From contig SDWL01000045.1 in the NCBI GenBank assembly GCA_004195315.1, forward strand, positions 1-9,818: a DNA stretch of 9,818 bases, in the 5' to 3' direction. Source of the DNA: Lutibacter sp. (GTDB lineage: Bacteria > Bacteroidota > Bacteroidia > Flavobacteriales > Flavobacteriaceae). The first letter of the stretch is position 1. The number at the start of each line of letters is the position of its first letter. Shown piece after piece: positions 1 to 7,139 of this stretch. The notes under the pieces were generated by a model, which saw only the letters and a program-made list of their open reading frames with translations, was not told the DNA's origin and did not search any database. The position numbers were made by a program, and so were the translations under genes.

Positions 1-19
1 AGATGTGTATAAGAGACAG
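1..19 (+). other. Tn5 mosaic-end sequencing adapter (artificial)
   Basis: The first 19 bases, AGATGTGTATAAGAGACAG, are exactly the synthetic Tn5 mosaic end used in tagmentation libraries. The reverse complement forms the other end of the window. It is not genomic. Genuine DNA starts at base 20, only three bases before the stop codon of etfA, so the end of that gene is intact but nothing downstream of it is seen. Confidence 0.97.
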
Positions 20-22
20 ATT

Positions 23-1042
23 TTATTTTGCGTTCTTTTTGTAAAATTCAATCATTTTAGGAACAACCACACCAACATCACCATTAATTACATAATCAGC
101 AATTTTATTAATTGGAGCATCTGGATCATTATTAATAGAAATAATCATAGAAGCATCTTGCATTCCTGCAGTATGTTGAATGGCCCCTGAAATTCCGGCA
201 GCAATATATAATTTTGGACGAACAGTAGTTCCTGTTTGACCAATTTGACGATCGTGATCTATATATCCTGCATCAACAGCAGCTCTTGACCCACCAACTT
301 CACCTCCCAATAGTTTCGCTAATTCTATCAAATAATCAAAATTTTCTTTTGATCCAACACCATAACCACCTGAAACAATAATTGGAGCATCTTTTAAATT
401 TACTCCAGATTCTTGAATTTGACGTTCAATAATTTTGATCACAAAATCTTCTTCTTTTAAAATTGAATTTATATCAACTTCAATTACTTCAGTACTATAA
501 TGTTCATCAAAAATTTCTTTTTTCATAACACCTTCACGTACTGTTGCCATTTGTGGATGCATGTCCCAGTTGATGATATTCGCCATAATACTTCCACCAA
601 AAGCAGGACGAATAGCAAAGAGTAAATCTTTATATTCCTTCTTTTCTTTCTTTACAAAATGATCACCAATATCTAAGATAGTACAATCAGCAGTTAACCC
701 ACAATTTAATTGTGACGCTAATCTTGGTGCCAAATCTCTTCCTACTGAAGTAGCTCCAAATAACACAATTTGAGGGTCTTCTTCTTTTAGAATTTTTGAA
801 GCCAACGCTGTGTGAGGCAATGTACTATAAGGCTCCAGCCTCATACTATTACCAATAAATAATCTATCAACTCCAAAGGGAGCAATTTGACTTACAATTC
901 CACTTAAATTTGAACCAAAAACCATAGCATCTAACGGGCATCCTAACTTTTGAGCCAAGCGTTTTCCTGCTGATAATAATTCCTGACTTATATCTGCGAC
1001 ATTTTGATTTTCAACTTCGCAATATACCATTACACTTTTCAT
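23..1042 (-). CDS. etfA: Electron transfer flavoprotein subunit alpha
   Basis: EtfA pairs with EtfB to form a soluble FAD-carrying heterodimer that passes electrons between flavin dehydrogenases, such as acyl-CoA dehydrogenases, and an acceptor. The 339 residues are a complete EtfA. The N-terminal Rossmann-like domain contains GRDLAPRLAS (101-110) and RPAFGG (145-150). The C-terminal FAD domain has GGSRAAVDAG (250-259), QIGQTGTTVRPKLYIA (266-281) and GISGAIQHTAGM (283-294), the classical FAD-binding signatures, followed by INNDPDAPI (303-311). The middle part (GLTADC, MATVREGVM) resembles the EtfA proteins of anaerobes (clostridia, Bacteroidales) more than the canonical aerobic type. The start lies 27 bp after the etfB stop, so the two genes are an operon. 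In relatives with this arrangement an acyl-CoA dehydrogenase gene often follows; here the window ends first. No Shine-Dalgarno sequence is visible. Confidence 0.95.
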   Translation of the reverse strand: MKSVMVYCEVENQNVADISQELLSAGKRLAQKLGCPLDAMVFGSNLSGIVSQIAPFGVDRLFIGNSMRLEPYSTLPHTALASKILKEEDPQIVLFGATSVGRDLAPRLASQLNCGLTADCTILDIGDHFVKKEKKEYKDLLFAIRPAFGGSIMANIINWDMHPQMATVREGVMKKEIFDEHYSTEVIEVDINSILKEEDFVIKIIERQIQESGVNLKDAPIIVSGGYGVGSKENFDYLIELAKLLGGEVGGSRAAVDAGYIDHDRQIGQTGTTVRPKLYIAAGISGAIQHTAGMQDASMIISINNDPDAPINKIADYVINGDVGVVVPKMIEFYKKNAK

Positions 1043-1069
1043 ACTTAATACTTTTAAATTTTATATAAA

Positions 1070-1945
1070 TTACCCAATGGTATGATGTTCAATTAATTCT
1101 TTAATCATTCCTTCAATATCAACATCCGAACTTGTTAAAAGTTTTGCTTCACTTGAAGTAAGCACAATACTTTCTACACTTTTAACTTTTGTTGGTGAAC
1201 CTGACAAACCAATTTTAGTAACATCAGCTTCAATATCTTCAACACTCCATTCAGGAATCGTTAAATACGGACGCTTTTCATGTAATGATAGCAATATTTC
1301 ATCGGCTGATCTTAATTCTGTTTTAGATCTTGCATATTTGTATTTCATCACATTTTTAGCATGTCTTGATCTACAATTTGCTGAAGAACCATGAACTGTT
1401 ATTAAGCAAGGATATGGCGCAGAAACAGTTTCAACACCTTTTTCTAAACGTCTTCTTGCTATAATTTCAGTGTCTTTTATTTCTAATATTTCTTCCACAT
1501 AGGTTACTTGCGGAATTTTTAATTTATCAGCGCATTGTGGTCCAACTTGAGCAGTATCACCATCAATAGCCTGTCTACCACCCAGAATTAAATCGTAAGG
1601 TGCTAATTTTTTAATTCCTTGAACTAAAGTATAACTTGTTGCTAACGTATCTGCTCCTCCAAAACGCCTATCAGAAATCATAATGCCTTTATCAACTCCA
1701 CGATAATAACCTTCTCTAATAATATCGGCTGCTTTTTGCGGTCCCATTGTTAAAATAGTAACTTCGGTTCCAGGAATTCTATCTTTAATATTTAATGCCA
1801 ATTCCAGCGCATGTAAATCGTCTGGATTAAATACAGTTGAAAGTTTACCTCTATTTACTGTACCATCAGGCTTCATCGCATCAGGACCAACGTTTCTGGT
1901 GTCTGGCACTTGCTTTGCGAGTACTATAATTTTAAGTGGTCTCAT
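1070..1945 (-). CDS. etfB: Electron transfer flavoprotein subunit beta
   Basis: This is the beta subunit of the ETF heterodimer and first gene of the etfBA operon. The N-terminus LKIIVLAKQVPDT (4-16) is the family signature. GADTLATSYTL (97-107) and GRQAIDGDTAQVGPQ (123-137) form the nucleotide-binding core. This second motif is the form found in ETFs of clostridial and Bacteroidales type, several of which are electron-bifurcating; canonical ETFs differ here. At 291 residues it is longer than the usual ~250, with an extended C-terminal part ending HHTIG, a tail I associate with Bacteroidota EtfB proteins. Whether it bifurcates electrons from NADH cannot be decided from the sequence alone. The ATG at 1943-1945 starts just before the conserved beta strand, and no in-frame alternative is better. 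A TATTTTTG box lies 31 bases upstream. Confidence 0.95.
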   Translation of the reverse strand: MRPLKIIVLAKQVPDTRNVGPDAMKPDGTVNRGKLSTVFNPDDLHALELALNIKDRIPGTEVTILTMGPQKAADIIREGYYRGVDKGIMISDRRFGGADTLATSYTLVQGIKKLAPYDLILGGRQAIDGDTAQVGPQCADKLKIPQVTYVEEILEIKDTEIIARRRLEKGVETVSAPYPCLITVHGSSANCRSRHAKNVMKYKYARSKTELRSADEILLSLHEKRPYLTIPEWSVEDIEADVTKIGLSGSPTKVKSVESIVLTSSEAKLLTSSDVDIEGMIKELIEHHTIG

Positions 1946-1976
1946 AAAAAAATTGCTTGTTTATGTTTAATTCAAC

Positions 1977-1984
1977 CAAAAATA
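1977..1984 (-). promoter_or_regulatory. Candidate Bacteroidota -7 promoter box for etfBA
   Basis: On the minus strand this reads TATTTTTG, a full match to the Bacteroidota -7 consensus TAnnTTTG. It lies 31 bases upstream of the etfB start and downstream of the fabI terminator, where an operon promoter is expected. I see no good -33 TTTG at the usual distance; TGTTTTA at 2001-2007 is the nearest T-rich stretch. In DNA this AT-rich a chance match is possible. Confidence 0.4.
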
Positions 1985-2070
1985 GCCTTTTAAATTCATG
2001 TAAAACATGACATTACTCATACAATGAAAAAATTACTTAATTCTGTTGAAAAAAGACCTTTAGATCAGAC

Positions 2071-2103
2071 AAAAAAAGCGATGATTTTTTCGATCATCGC
2101 TTT
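2071..2103 (-). terminator. Intrinsic terminator of fabI
   Basis: A perfect 11-bp inverted repeat (2075-2085 AAAGCGATGAT and 2093-2103 ATCATCGCTTT) encloses a 7-base loop. On the minus strand the second arm runs directly into a run of seven T (2077-2071), the layout of a Rho-independent terminator. It begins 23 bases after the fabI stop codon and separates the fabI transcript from the etfBA operon. On the plus strand the T-run is short, so the terminator points one way. Confidence 0.88.
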
Positions 2104-2126
2104 CAATATTTATATAAATAATATTA

Positions 2127-2987
2127 TTATTTTATTTTCTTAGGTTCTTCGACAACAACTTCATCTTCAGGCTGAAAATCTTTCATAAAATTGTCCATAA
2201 TAGCATTACTTACTCCCATATTAGAGAATCCTCCATCATGCAATAAATTTTGTAACGTTACTTTCTTTGTCAAATCAGAGAATAAACTAATTGTATAATC
2301 AGCACATTCTAAGGCGGTTGCATTCCCAAGCGGAGACATTTGTTCTGCATATGCAATAAACCCATCAAAACCTTTTACACCACTACCAGCTGTTGTTGGT
2401 GTAGGTGATTGTGAAATAGTATTTACACGTACTTTTTTATCTCTACCAAAGAAATAACCAAAGCTACGAGCCACAGATTCTAAATAAGCCTTATTATCTG
2501 CCATATCATTATAATCTGGAAAAACACGTTGCGCAGCCATATACGACAAGGCAACAATACTTCCCCATTCGTTCATTGCATCTTTTTTATATAACATACT
2601 CATCACTCTATGAAAAGACAATGCAGATACATCCCAACCTGTTTTTGTGAAATTATAATCTTGATTTGTGTAATGATTTCCTCTACGAACATTTACTGAC
2701 ATCCCAATTGAATGCAAAACAAAATCAATTTTACCTCCTAAAATCTCCATTGATTTATCAACTAAACTTTCAAGATCCATCATAGATGTTGCATCAGCAG
2801 GTACAATTTGAGATCCAGTTTTTTCGGCTAATTCAGAAATAGTTCCTAATCTTAGTGCTACAGGTGCATTTGTTAATACAAATGTTGCCCCTTCTTCATG
2901 AGCTCTTTCTGCAACTTTCCAAGCTATAGATTTTGAATCTAAAGCTCCAAAAATAATTCCTCTTTTCCCTTTTAATAAATTATACAT
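2127..2987 (-). CDS. fabI: Enoyl-[acyl-carrier-protein] reductase (FabI type)
   Basis: FabI reduces trans-2-enoyl-ACP with NAD(P)H in the last step of each type II fatty-acid elongation cycle; it is cytosolic, a short-chain dehydrogenase, and the triclosan target. The N-terminus LKGKRGIIFGALDSKSIAW (5-23) is the FabI-type dinucleotide loop. ADAT (64-67) and LHSIG (91-95) follow the cofactor site. Tyr149 and the Tyr159-x6-Lys166 pair in DYNDMADNK match the catalytic Tyr/Lys of E. coli FabI. ISQSPTPTTAGSGVKGF (191-207) is the substrate-binding loop. At 286 residues it is longer than E. coli FabI (262), because of a C-terminal tail that is acidic (PEDEVVVEE) and then basic (KKIK). The gene is monocistronic or the last of the recN transcript: 53 bp separate it from recN, with a candidate promoter, and a strong terminator follows. 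Confidence 0.96.
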   Translation of the reverse strand: MYNLLKGKRGIIFGALDSKSIAWKVAERAHEEGATFVLTNAPVALRLGTISELAEKTGSQIVPADATSMMDLESLVDKSMEILGGKIDFVLHSIGMSVNVRRGNHYTNQDYNFTKTGWDVSALSFHRVMSMLYKKDAMNEWGSIVALSYMAAQRVFPDYNDMADNKAYLESVARSFGYFFGRDKKVRVNTISQSPTPTTAGSGVKGFDGFIAYAEQMSPLGNATALECADYTISLFSDLTKKVTLQNLLHDGGFSNMGVSNAIMDNFMKDFQPEDEVVVEEPKKIK

Positions 2988-3024
2988 AATCGTATTTTAG
3001 TTTGATTTATTTTTTAATAGTTTG

Positions 3025-3032
3025 CAAATATA
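3025..3032 (-). promoter_or_regulatory. Candidate Bacteroidota -7 promoter box for fabI
   Basis: On the minus strand this is TATATTTG, a full match to TAnnTTTG, 37 bases upstream of the fabI start in the short recN-fabI gap. A -33 element would fall inside the 3' end of recN and no clear TTTG is seen there. It suggests that fabI can be transcribed independently of recN. Confidence 0.45.
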
Positions 3033-3040
3033 GTAAATTC

Positions 3041-4693
3041 TTAACTTAACAGCTCTTTTGCATGCTCAATAGCTGTTGTTGTGATATTTTTACCTCCTAA
3101 CATTTCAGCAATTTCATTTATACGCTCATCATTAGTTAATTCATTTAATTTAGTTACTATATTATTTTCTACATCTTCTTTATAAACTTTATAATGTTGT
3201 TTTCCTTTTGCTGCAATTTGAGGTAAATGTGTAATTGAAATTACTTGCATATTCTCGCTCATTTGTTGCATAATTTCGGCCATTTTTTGAGAAATATCAC
3301 CTGAAACTCCGGTATCAATTTCATCAAAAATAATAGTTGGCAAGTTTAAATATTTTGAAAGAATTGCTTTTACCGAAAGCATAATTCGAGACATTTCACC
3401 ACCAGAAGCTATTTTTTTAAGTTCTCCAAAATTAGCTCCTTTATTTGCCGAAATTAATAACTTTAACTCATCTTTACCATTTGTGAAATATTGGATTGAA
3501 TGTGTTAATTTAAATTGAAAACGAGTATTTTCCATTCCCAAATTAGATAAGCTATTTTCTAATTTCTTCACTAAAACTGGAATTGCTTTTTCTCTTTGCC
3601 TAAATATAGTTTTTGCTAATTCATCAATTTTTTTTGCTACACTTTTAACTTCACTTTCTTTCTTAGAAATTAATACTGAAGAATTTTCTACTGCATCAAC
3701 TTTTACAGAAAGTTCTTCTTGAATAATTAATAATCCAGCAATTGATTTTACAGCATGTTTTTTTTGTAAATTGTAAATTAACTGCAACCTGTCATTTAAC
3801 TTTTCTAATTCAGAAGGATCAAAATCTACATTTTCGTTTAAATTTTCAATTTCGCTGGCAATATCATCAAATTCAACTTTTAAACTGAAGGCTCTATCAA
3901 ATAATCCCTTGTATTCTTTTGAAAACGTTGCAATTTTATTTAAATTATTTGTAAATGAAATCAATAAAGATTGTAAGCCTATTTCTTCTTTTAAACCTAT
4001 TGATTGAGCTTCAGATAAATTTAATTTTATCTCTTCAATATTATTTAATTTATCTAATGATTCTTCCACTTCCTCTTGTTCATCAACTTTTAACACTGCT
4101 TTATTTAACTCCTCAAACAAGTGCAAATTATATTCATATTGCTCTTTTGCTTTTTCTTGAGTAGCTTTTAGTTGATCTAATTCTTTTTTAAGTTGATTAA
4201 ACAATAACAAACCTCTTTTATAAGATTCTATTTTTGCAAAATTATTTGATATTGCATCAATAATTTCAAATTGAAAACTGCTGTCAGATAGCTGTAAGGT
4301 TTGATGTTGGGAATGTATATCAATTAGTTTTTCACTTAAAGATTGTAAAACTTGTAATGTTGTAGGAGTATCATTTATAAATGCTCTTGATTTTCCGTTT
4401 GGTAAAATTTCTCTTCTTATAATAGTTTCACTTTCAAAATCTAATTCATTTTTTTTAAAAAAAGATTCTAACAAATAATTTGAAATAGAAAACTGAGCCT
4501 CAATAATACATTTATTTTCTGCATCTTTCAGTGTAGATGAATCAGCTCTATTTCCTAAAACTAAACCAAGGGCTCCTAACAGAATAGATTTACCAGCTCC
4601 TGTTTCACCCGTAATAATAGATAATTTATCTTTAAAATTAACTGATAAACTATCAATTAATGCATAATTTTTTATAGAAAGGTTTGTAAGCAT
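3041..4693 (-). CDS. recN: DNA repair protein RecN (SMC-like ATPase)
   Basis: RecN is a cytoplasmic SMC-family ATPase that helps recombinational repair of double-strand breaks with RecA. At 550 residues the length is normal. The N-terminal head begins LTNLSIKNYALID and carries Walker A GETGAGKS (29-36). The middle (about 155-380) is rich in Glu, Lys and Leu heptads and forms the two arms of the coiled coil. The C-terminal head has the ABC signature ASGGEMSR (429-436), Walker B TIIFDEID (453-460, catalytic Glu458), the D-loop TGVSG and switch histidine His489 in ITHLPQIAA. All ATPase motifs are intact. The gene starts 24 bp after the stop of the DUF4835 gene and is probably the last member of the bamD cluster. 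No LexA-type palindrome was recognised upstream. Confidence 0.96.
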   Translation of the reverse strand: MLTNLSIKNYALIDSLSVNFKDKLSIITGETGAGKSILLGALGLVLGNRADSSTLKDAENKCIIEAQFSISNYLLESFFKKNELDFESETIIRREILPNGKSRAFINDTPTTLQVLQSLSEKLIDIHSQHQTLQLSDSSFQFEIIDAISNNFAKIESYKRGLLLFNQLKKELDQLKATQEKAKEQYEYNLHLFEELNKAVLKVDEQEEVEESLDKLNNIEEIKLNLSEAQSIGLKEEIGLQSLLISFTNNLNKIATFSKEYKGLFDRAFSLKVEFDDIASEIENLNENVDFDPSELEKLNDRLQLIYNLQKKHAVKSIAGLLIIQEELSVKVDAVENSSVLISKKESEVKSVAKKIDELAKTIFRQREKAIPVLVKKLENSLSNLGMENTRFQFKLTHSIQYFTNGKDELKLLISANKGANFGELKKIASGGEMSRIMLSVKAILSKYLNLPTIIFDEIDTGVSGDISQKMAEIMQQMSENMQVISITHLPQIAAKGKQHYKVYKEDVENNIVTKLNELTNDERINEIAEMLGGKNITTTAIEHAKELLS

Positions 4694-4717
4694 TTTTGTA
4701 ATTTAATTTTAAAAAAA

Positions 4718-5605
4718 TTACTCTATTTCACTCCACTTTGCAGCATTGATGGGTGAAATTTTTAGCAAGTCTTCTTTTAATTTAAAAGTATCAAATCTTA
4801 TACCACCTGAAAACACACTTACTATTTCACTAGCTTTTGAGTCCATAAAAACACGTAATAAAAAAGCATTTGGCCGTGAATCAAAAATTGATTTTAAACC
4901 ATCTATTGATTCCGCAATTTTATTTTTTGCTTCAATTTGATCTTGAGCCATAACATCTAATCCCTTTAAATGATATTCATATAAAGTATTCCTAAACGCA
5001 CTATATGTAGGTGATAATAAATTATCAATTAACGTAAAACGAGTTCCTGATCCATCATTTTGATTCCAACCAGCATAACCACTTTGTTGTGCTTGTACAA
5101 GTATATCTTGTGCTTTAGTAAAAAAAGACGAACCTCCATTTAAAGAAAATGTATCAGCATCAAAGCCTAAAATTGTATACACATAAAATGAAACAACAGA
5201 CACTAAATTAGATTCAAATGTATTTTCATTAAATTGCAATGGTTCAAACTCGGCATAATTAAACGAGAAATCATCATCTTTAAAATTAAAAACTGGTGTT
5301 AAATAAGATGAATTATAAATAGGACGAGATGATTGTATTTGAATATGACCTTTAAAATCGTTACCGTTTTGCTCTAAAATAGTTATTGTTAAATTACAAT
5401 TTATACGTTCTTGAGGTTTATAATTAGAATTTGCCCAACGAGTTTGATTCACAAATTCATTTAAAGTATTTTCTAAAGTTGTAAATATTTGCTTATTAGA
5501 GCCTGGTATTTTATCCGAATTCACAGTTATAGAACAACTTAACTCTTGAGATTTTACTTGTATAACAGTAAAAAGAATAACTAGTATTTGAAGTATTTTA
5601 CGCAT
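4718..5605 (-). CDS. porD: DUF4835 family secreted protein (PorD, putative type IX secretion factor)
   Basis: This is a 295-residue exported protein of the Bacteroidota-specific DUF4835 family. Residues 1-20 are a signal peptide (MRK, then a hydrophobic run LQILVILFTVI, then VKSQ), so it is predicted to reach the periplasm or outer membrane; there is no lipobox. Features I recognise from the family are QELSCSITVN (19-29), ERINCNLTI (66-74), SSRPIYNSSYLTP (92-104), FYVYTILGFDADTF (140-153) and FRNTLYEYHLKGLD (204-217). Cys24 and Cys70 could form a disulphide. From memory, the family is annotated PorD in flavobacteria and linked to the type IX secretion system, but its biochemical role is not established, so the symbol is tentative. 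The start codon overlaps the end of coaBC by 8 bp, which suggests translational coupling. Confidence 0.82.
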   Translation of the reverse strand: MRKILQILVILFTVIQVKSQELSCSITVNSDKIPGSNKQIFTTLENTLNEFVNQTRWANSNYKPQERINCNLTITILEQNGNDFKGHIQIQSSRPIYNSSYLTPVFNFKDDDFSFNYAEFEPLQFNENTFESNLVSVVSFYVYTILGFDADTFSLNGGSSFFTKAQDILVQAQQSGYAGWNQNDGSGTRFTLIDNLLSPTYSAFRNTLYEYHLKGLDVMAQDQIEAKNKIAESIDGLKSIFDSRPNAFLLRVFMDSKASEIVSVFSGGIRFDTFKLKEDLLKISPINAAKWSEIE

Positions 5606-6812
5606 AAATTCTATTCAAAATTTCATTAAATATATCTTTGGCAACTTCTGCTTTAGATTTTAGACTAAATTCTGAATTTTTTTCGAATTTATCAATAATA
5701 GTTACTTTATTTGTTTCTTTTTTAAATCCGGCACCTTTATCTTGTAAAGAATTAAGTACAATTAAATCTAAATTTTTCTTCTTTAATTTAGCAGTTGCGT
5801 TTTCAATTTCGTTATTAGTTTCTAGAGCAAAACCAACTAAAAATTGGTCTTTTTTTATTTCTCCTAGTGAAGCTAATATATCCTGTGTTTTTACCAATTC
5901 AATAGTCATTGTATTGGTTGATTTTTTAATTTTATTTTCAGCAACAATTTTTGGTTTATAATCTGCAACAGCTGCAGAAAGAATTGCTATAGTTGTTGAT
6001 GGATATATTTTATGAACTTCTGTATACATTTCTTCAGCACTTACTACATCAATTCTATGAATTAAAGAATGTGAAACTTTTTCACTAGAAGGTCCTGTAA
6101 TTAAATAAACTTGAGCACCTAAATTAGCCGCAGTCTTAGCTAGTTCAAATCCCATTTTACCAGAAGAATGATTTCCAATAAAACGAACTGGGTCTATGGC
6201 TTCATATGTTGGACCTGCAGTTATTAAAACACTTTTATGATACAGTGGTAAATCTTTTACAATATCATTTTCAATAAATGACACAATATTTTCAGGTTCT
6301 TCCATTCTGCCCTCACCTGTTAAACCACTTGCTAAAAAACCACTTGATGGAGCTATAAATACATTTCCAAAGTTTTTCAACTTCTCAATATTAGCTTTAG
6401 TAGTTGGGTGTTTATACATATCTAAATCCATTGTAGGTGCAAAATATACTTTACATTTTGCAGATAAGTAAACAGCTAGCAACAAATTATCGCAAACACC
6501 ATTTGCCATTTTAGACAATGTATTTGCCGTTGCCGGAGCAACAATCATAAAATCGGCCCAAAGACCTAATTCTACATGGCTATTCCACTCTTCGTTCTCT
6601 TCATCACTTTTATCAAAAAAAGTTGAATAAACAGGATTTTGGGAAAGTGTTGATAGTGTAAGTGGAGTCACAAAATCTTTAGAAGCAGGTGTCATAACAA
6701 CTTTAACATGTGCACCTGCTTTAATAAAAAGTCGTACTAAATGTGCTGTTTTATAAGCAGCAATACCGGCGGTTACACCTAAAAGTATATTTTTACCGCT
6801 TAAAACTGACAT
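5598..6812 (-). CDS. coaBC: Bifunctional phosphopantothenoylcysteine decarboxylase/phosphopantothenate-cysteine ligase CoaBC
   Basis: CoaBC makes two steps of coenzyme A synthesis: CoaB joins 4'-phosphopantothenate to cysteine using CTP, and the FMN-dependent CoaC half decarboxylates the product. The 404 residues are full length. CoaC (about 1-185) has GVTAGIAAYK (12-21), the catalytic His79 in HVELGLWAD, and APATANTLSKMANG (92-105). CoaB (about 190-404) has ITAGPTYEAIDPVRFIGNHS (197-216), SSGKMG, AAVADYKP (280-287) and KIKKS (294-298) before VGFALETNN. Two CoaC motifs differ from E. coli Dfp: the PxMNxxM motif reads PTMDLDM, with Asp129 where E. coli has Asn125, and the clamp reads ASGLTGEGRM, with Ser162 where E. 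coli has Cys158. I believe both forms are widespread in Bacteroidota rather than damage. The ATG directly follows the rpoZ stop codon (TAAATG). Confidence 0.95.
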   Translation of the reverse strand: MSVLSGKNILLGVTAGIAAYKTAHLVRLFIKAGAHVKVVMTPASKDFVTPLTLSTLSQNPVYSTFFDKSDEENEEWNSHVELGLWADFMIVAPATANTLSKMANGVCDNLLLAVYLSAKCKVYFAPTMDLDMYKHPTTKANIEKLKNFGNVFIAPSSGFLASGLTGEGRMEEPENIVSFIENDIVKDLPLYHKSVLITAGPTYEAIDPVRFIGNHSSGKMGFELAKTAANLGAQVYLITGPSSEKVSHSLIHRIDVVSAEEMYTEVHKIYPSTTIAILSAAVADYKPKIVAENKIKKSTNTMTIELVKTQDILASLGEIKKDQFLVGFALETNNEIENATAKLKKKNLDLIVLNSLQDKGAGFKKETNKVTIIDKFEKNSEFSLKSKAEVAKDIFNEILNRIYA

Positions 6813-7139
6813 TTACTCTTGTATTGTTTCTGGATTTCTGTGGTAAATTTTACCTTCAACCCACTCTTGAACTGCTATTGAAGTTGATTTAGGCAATTTT
6901 TCGTAAAATTTAGAAACTTCAATTTGTTCTTTATTTTCAAAAACTTCGTCTAAACTATCTGTGTATGTTGCAAATTCTTCTAATTTTTCAACTAGTTCAT
7001 TTTTTAAATCAACACTAATTTGCTCAGCTCTTTTAGCTATAATTGTAATAGCTTCATAAATATTTTCAGTTGGAGCTTCAATTTCATTTTTGTCGTAAGT
7101 TACAGTTGTATTTGCAGCTTTTGAGTTTTTATAATCCAT
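6813..7139 (-). CDS. rpoZ: DNA-directed RNA polymerase subunit omega (Bacteroidota type)
   Basis: Omega is a small RNA polymerase subunit that helps beta' fold and assemble. This 108-residue protein has little similarity to E. coli omega but carries the omega/Rpb6-like helix NIYEAITIIAKRAEQI (26-41). The rest, VEKLEEFATYTDSLDEVFENK (50-70) in two parts and VSKFYEKLPKSTSIAVQEW (75-93), is the pattern I know from Bacteroidota omega proteins. It contains no Cys and is highly charged, with no membrane segment or signal. Its position between bamD and coaBC agrees with other Bacteroidota, and also with the rpoZ-coaBC adjacency of many other bacteria, which supports the call independently of sequence similarity. 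It overlaps the end of bamD by 11 bp and abuts coaBC with no gap. Confidence 0.88.
   Translation of the reverse strand: MDYKNSKAANTTVTYDKNEIEAPTENIYEAITIIAKRAEQISVDLKNELVEKLEEFATYTDSLDEVFENKEQIEVSKFYEKLPKSTSIAVQEWVEGKIYHRNPETIQE

Noticed and set aside
5..190. Plus-strand reading frame starting MYKRQ at the left edge
   Set aside because: Its start is inside the adapter and the rest is antisense to etfA, so it is an artefact.
3955..4164. Plus-strand reading frame inside recN
   Set aside because: It is the antisense shadow of the coiled-coil part of recN, a Leu-rich translation without family features. The same holds for the other plus-strand frames at 4746, 5638, 7070, 7705, 8290 and 8985.
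6423..6437. Asp/Ser substitutions in CoaC read as a sign of a decayed gene
   Set aside because: The frame is intact over 404 residues, all other motifs are kept, and the same substitutions appear, from memory, in other Bacteroidota.
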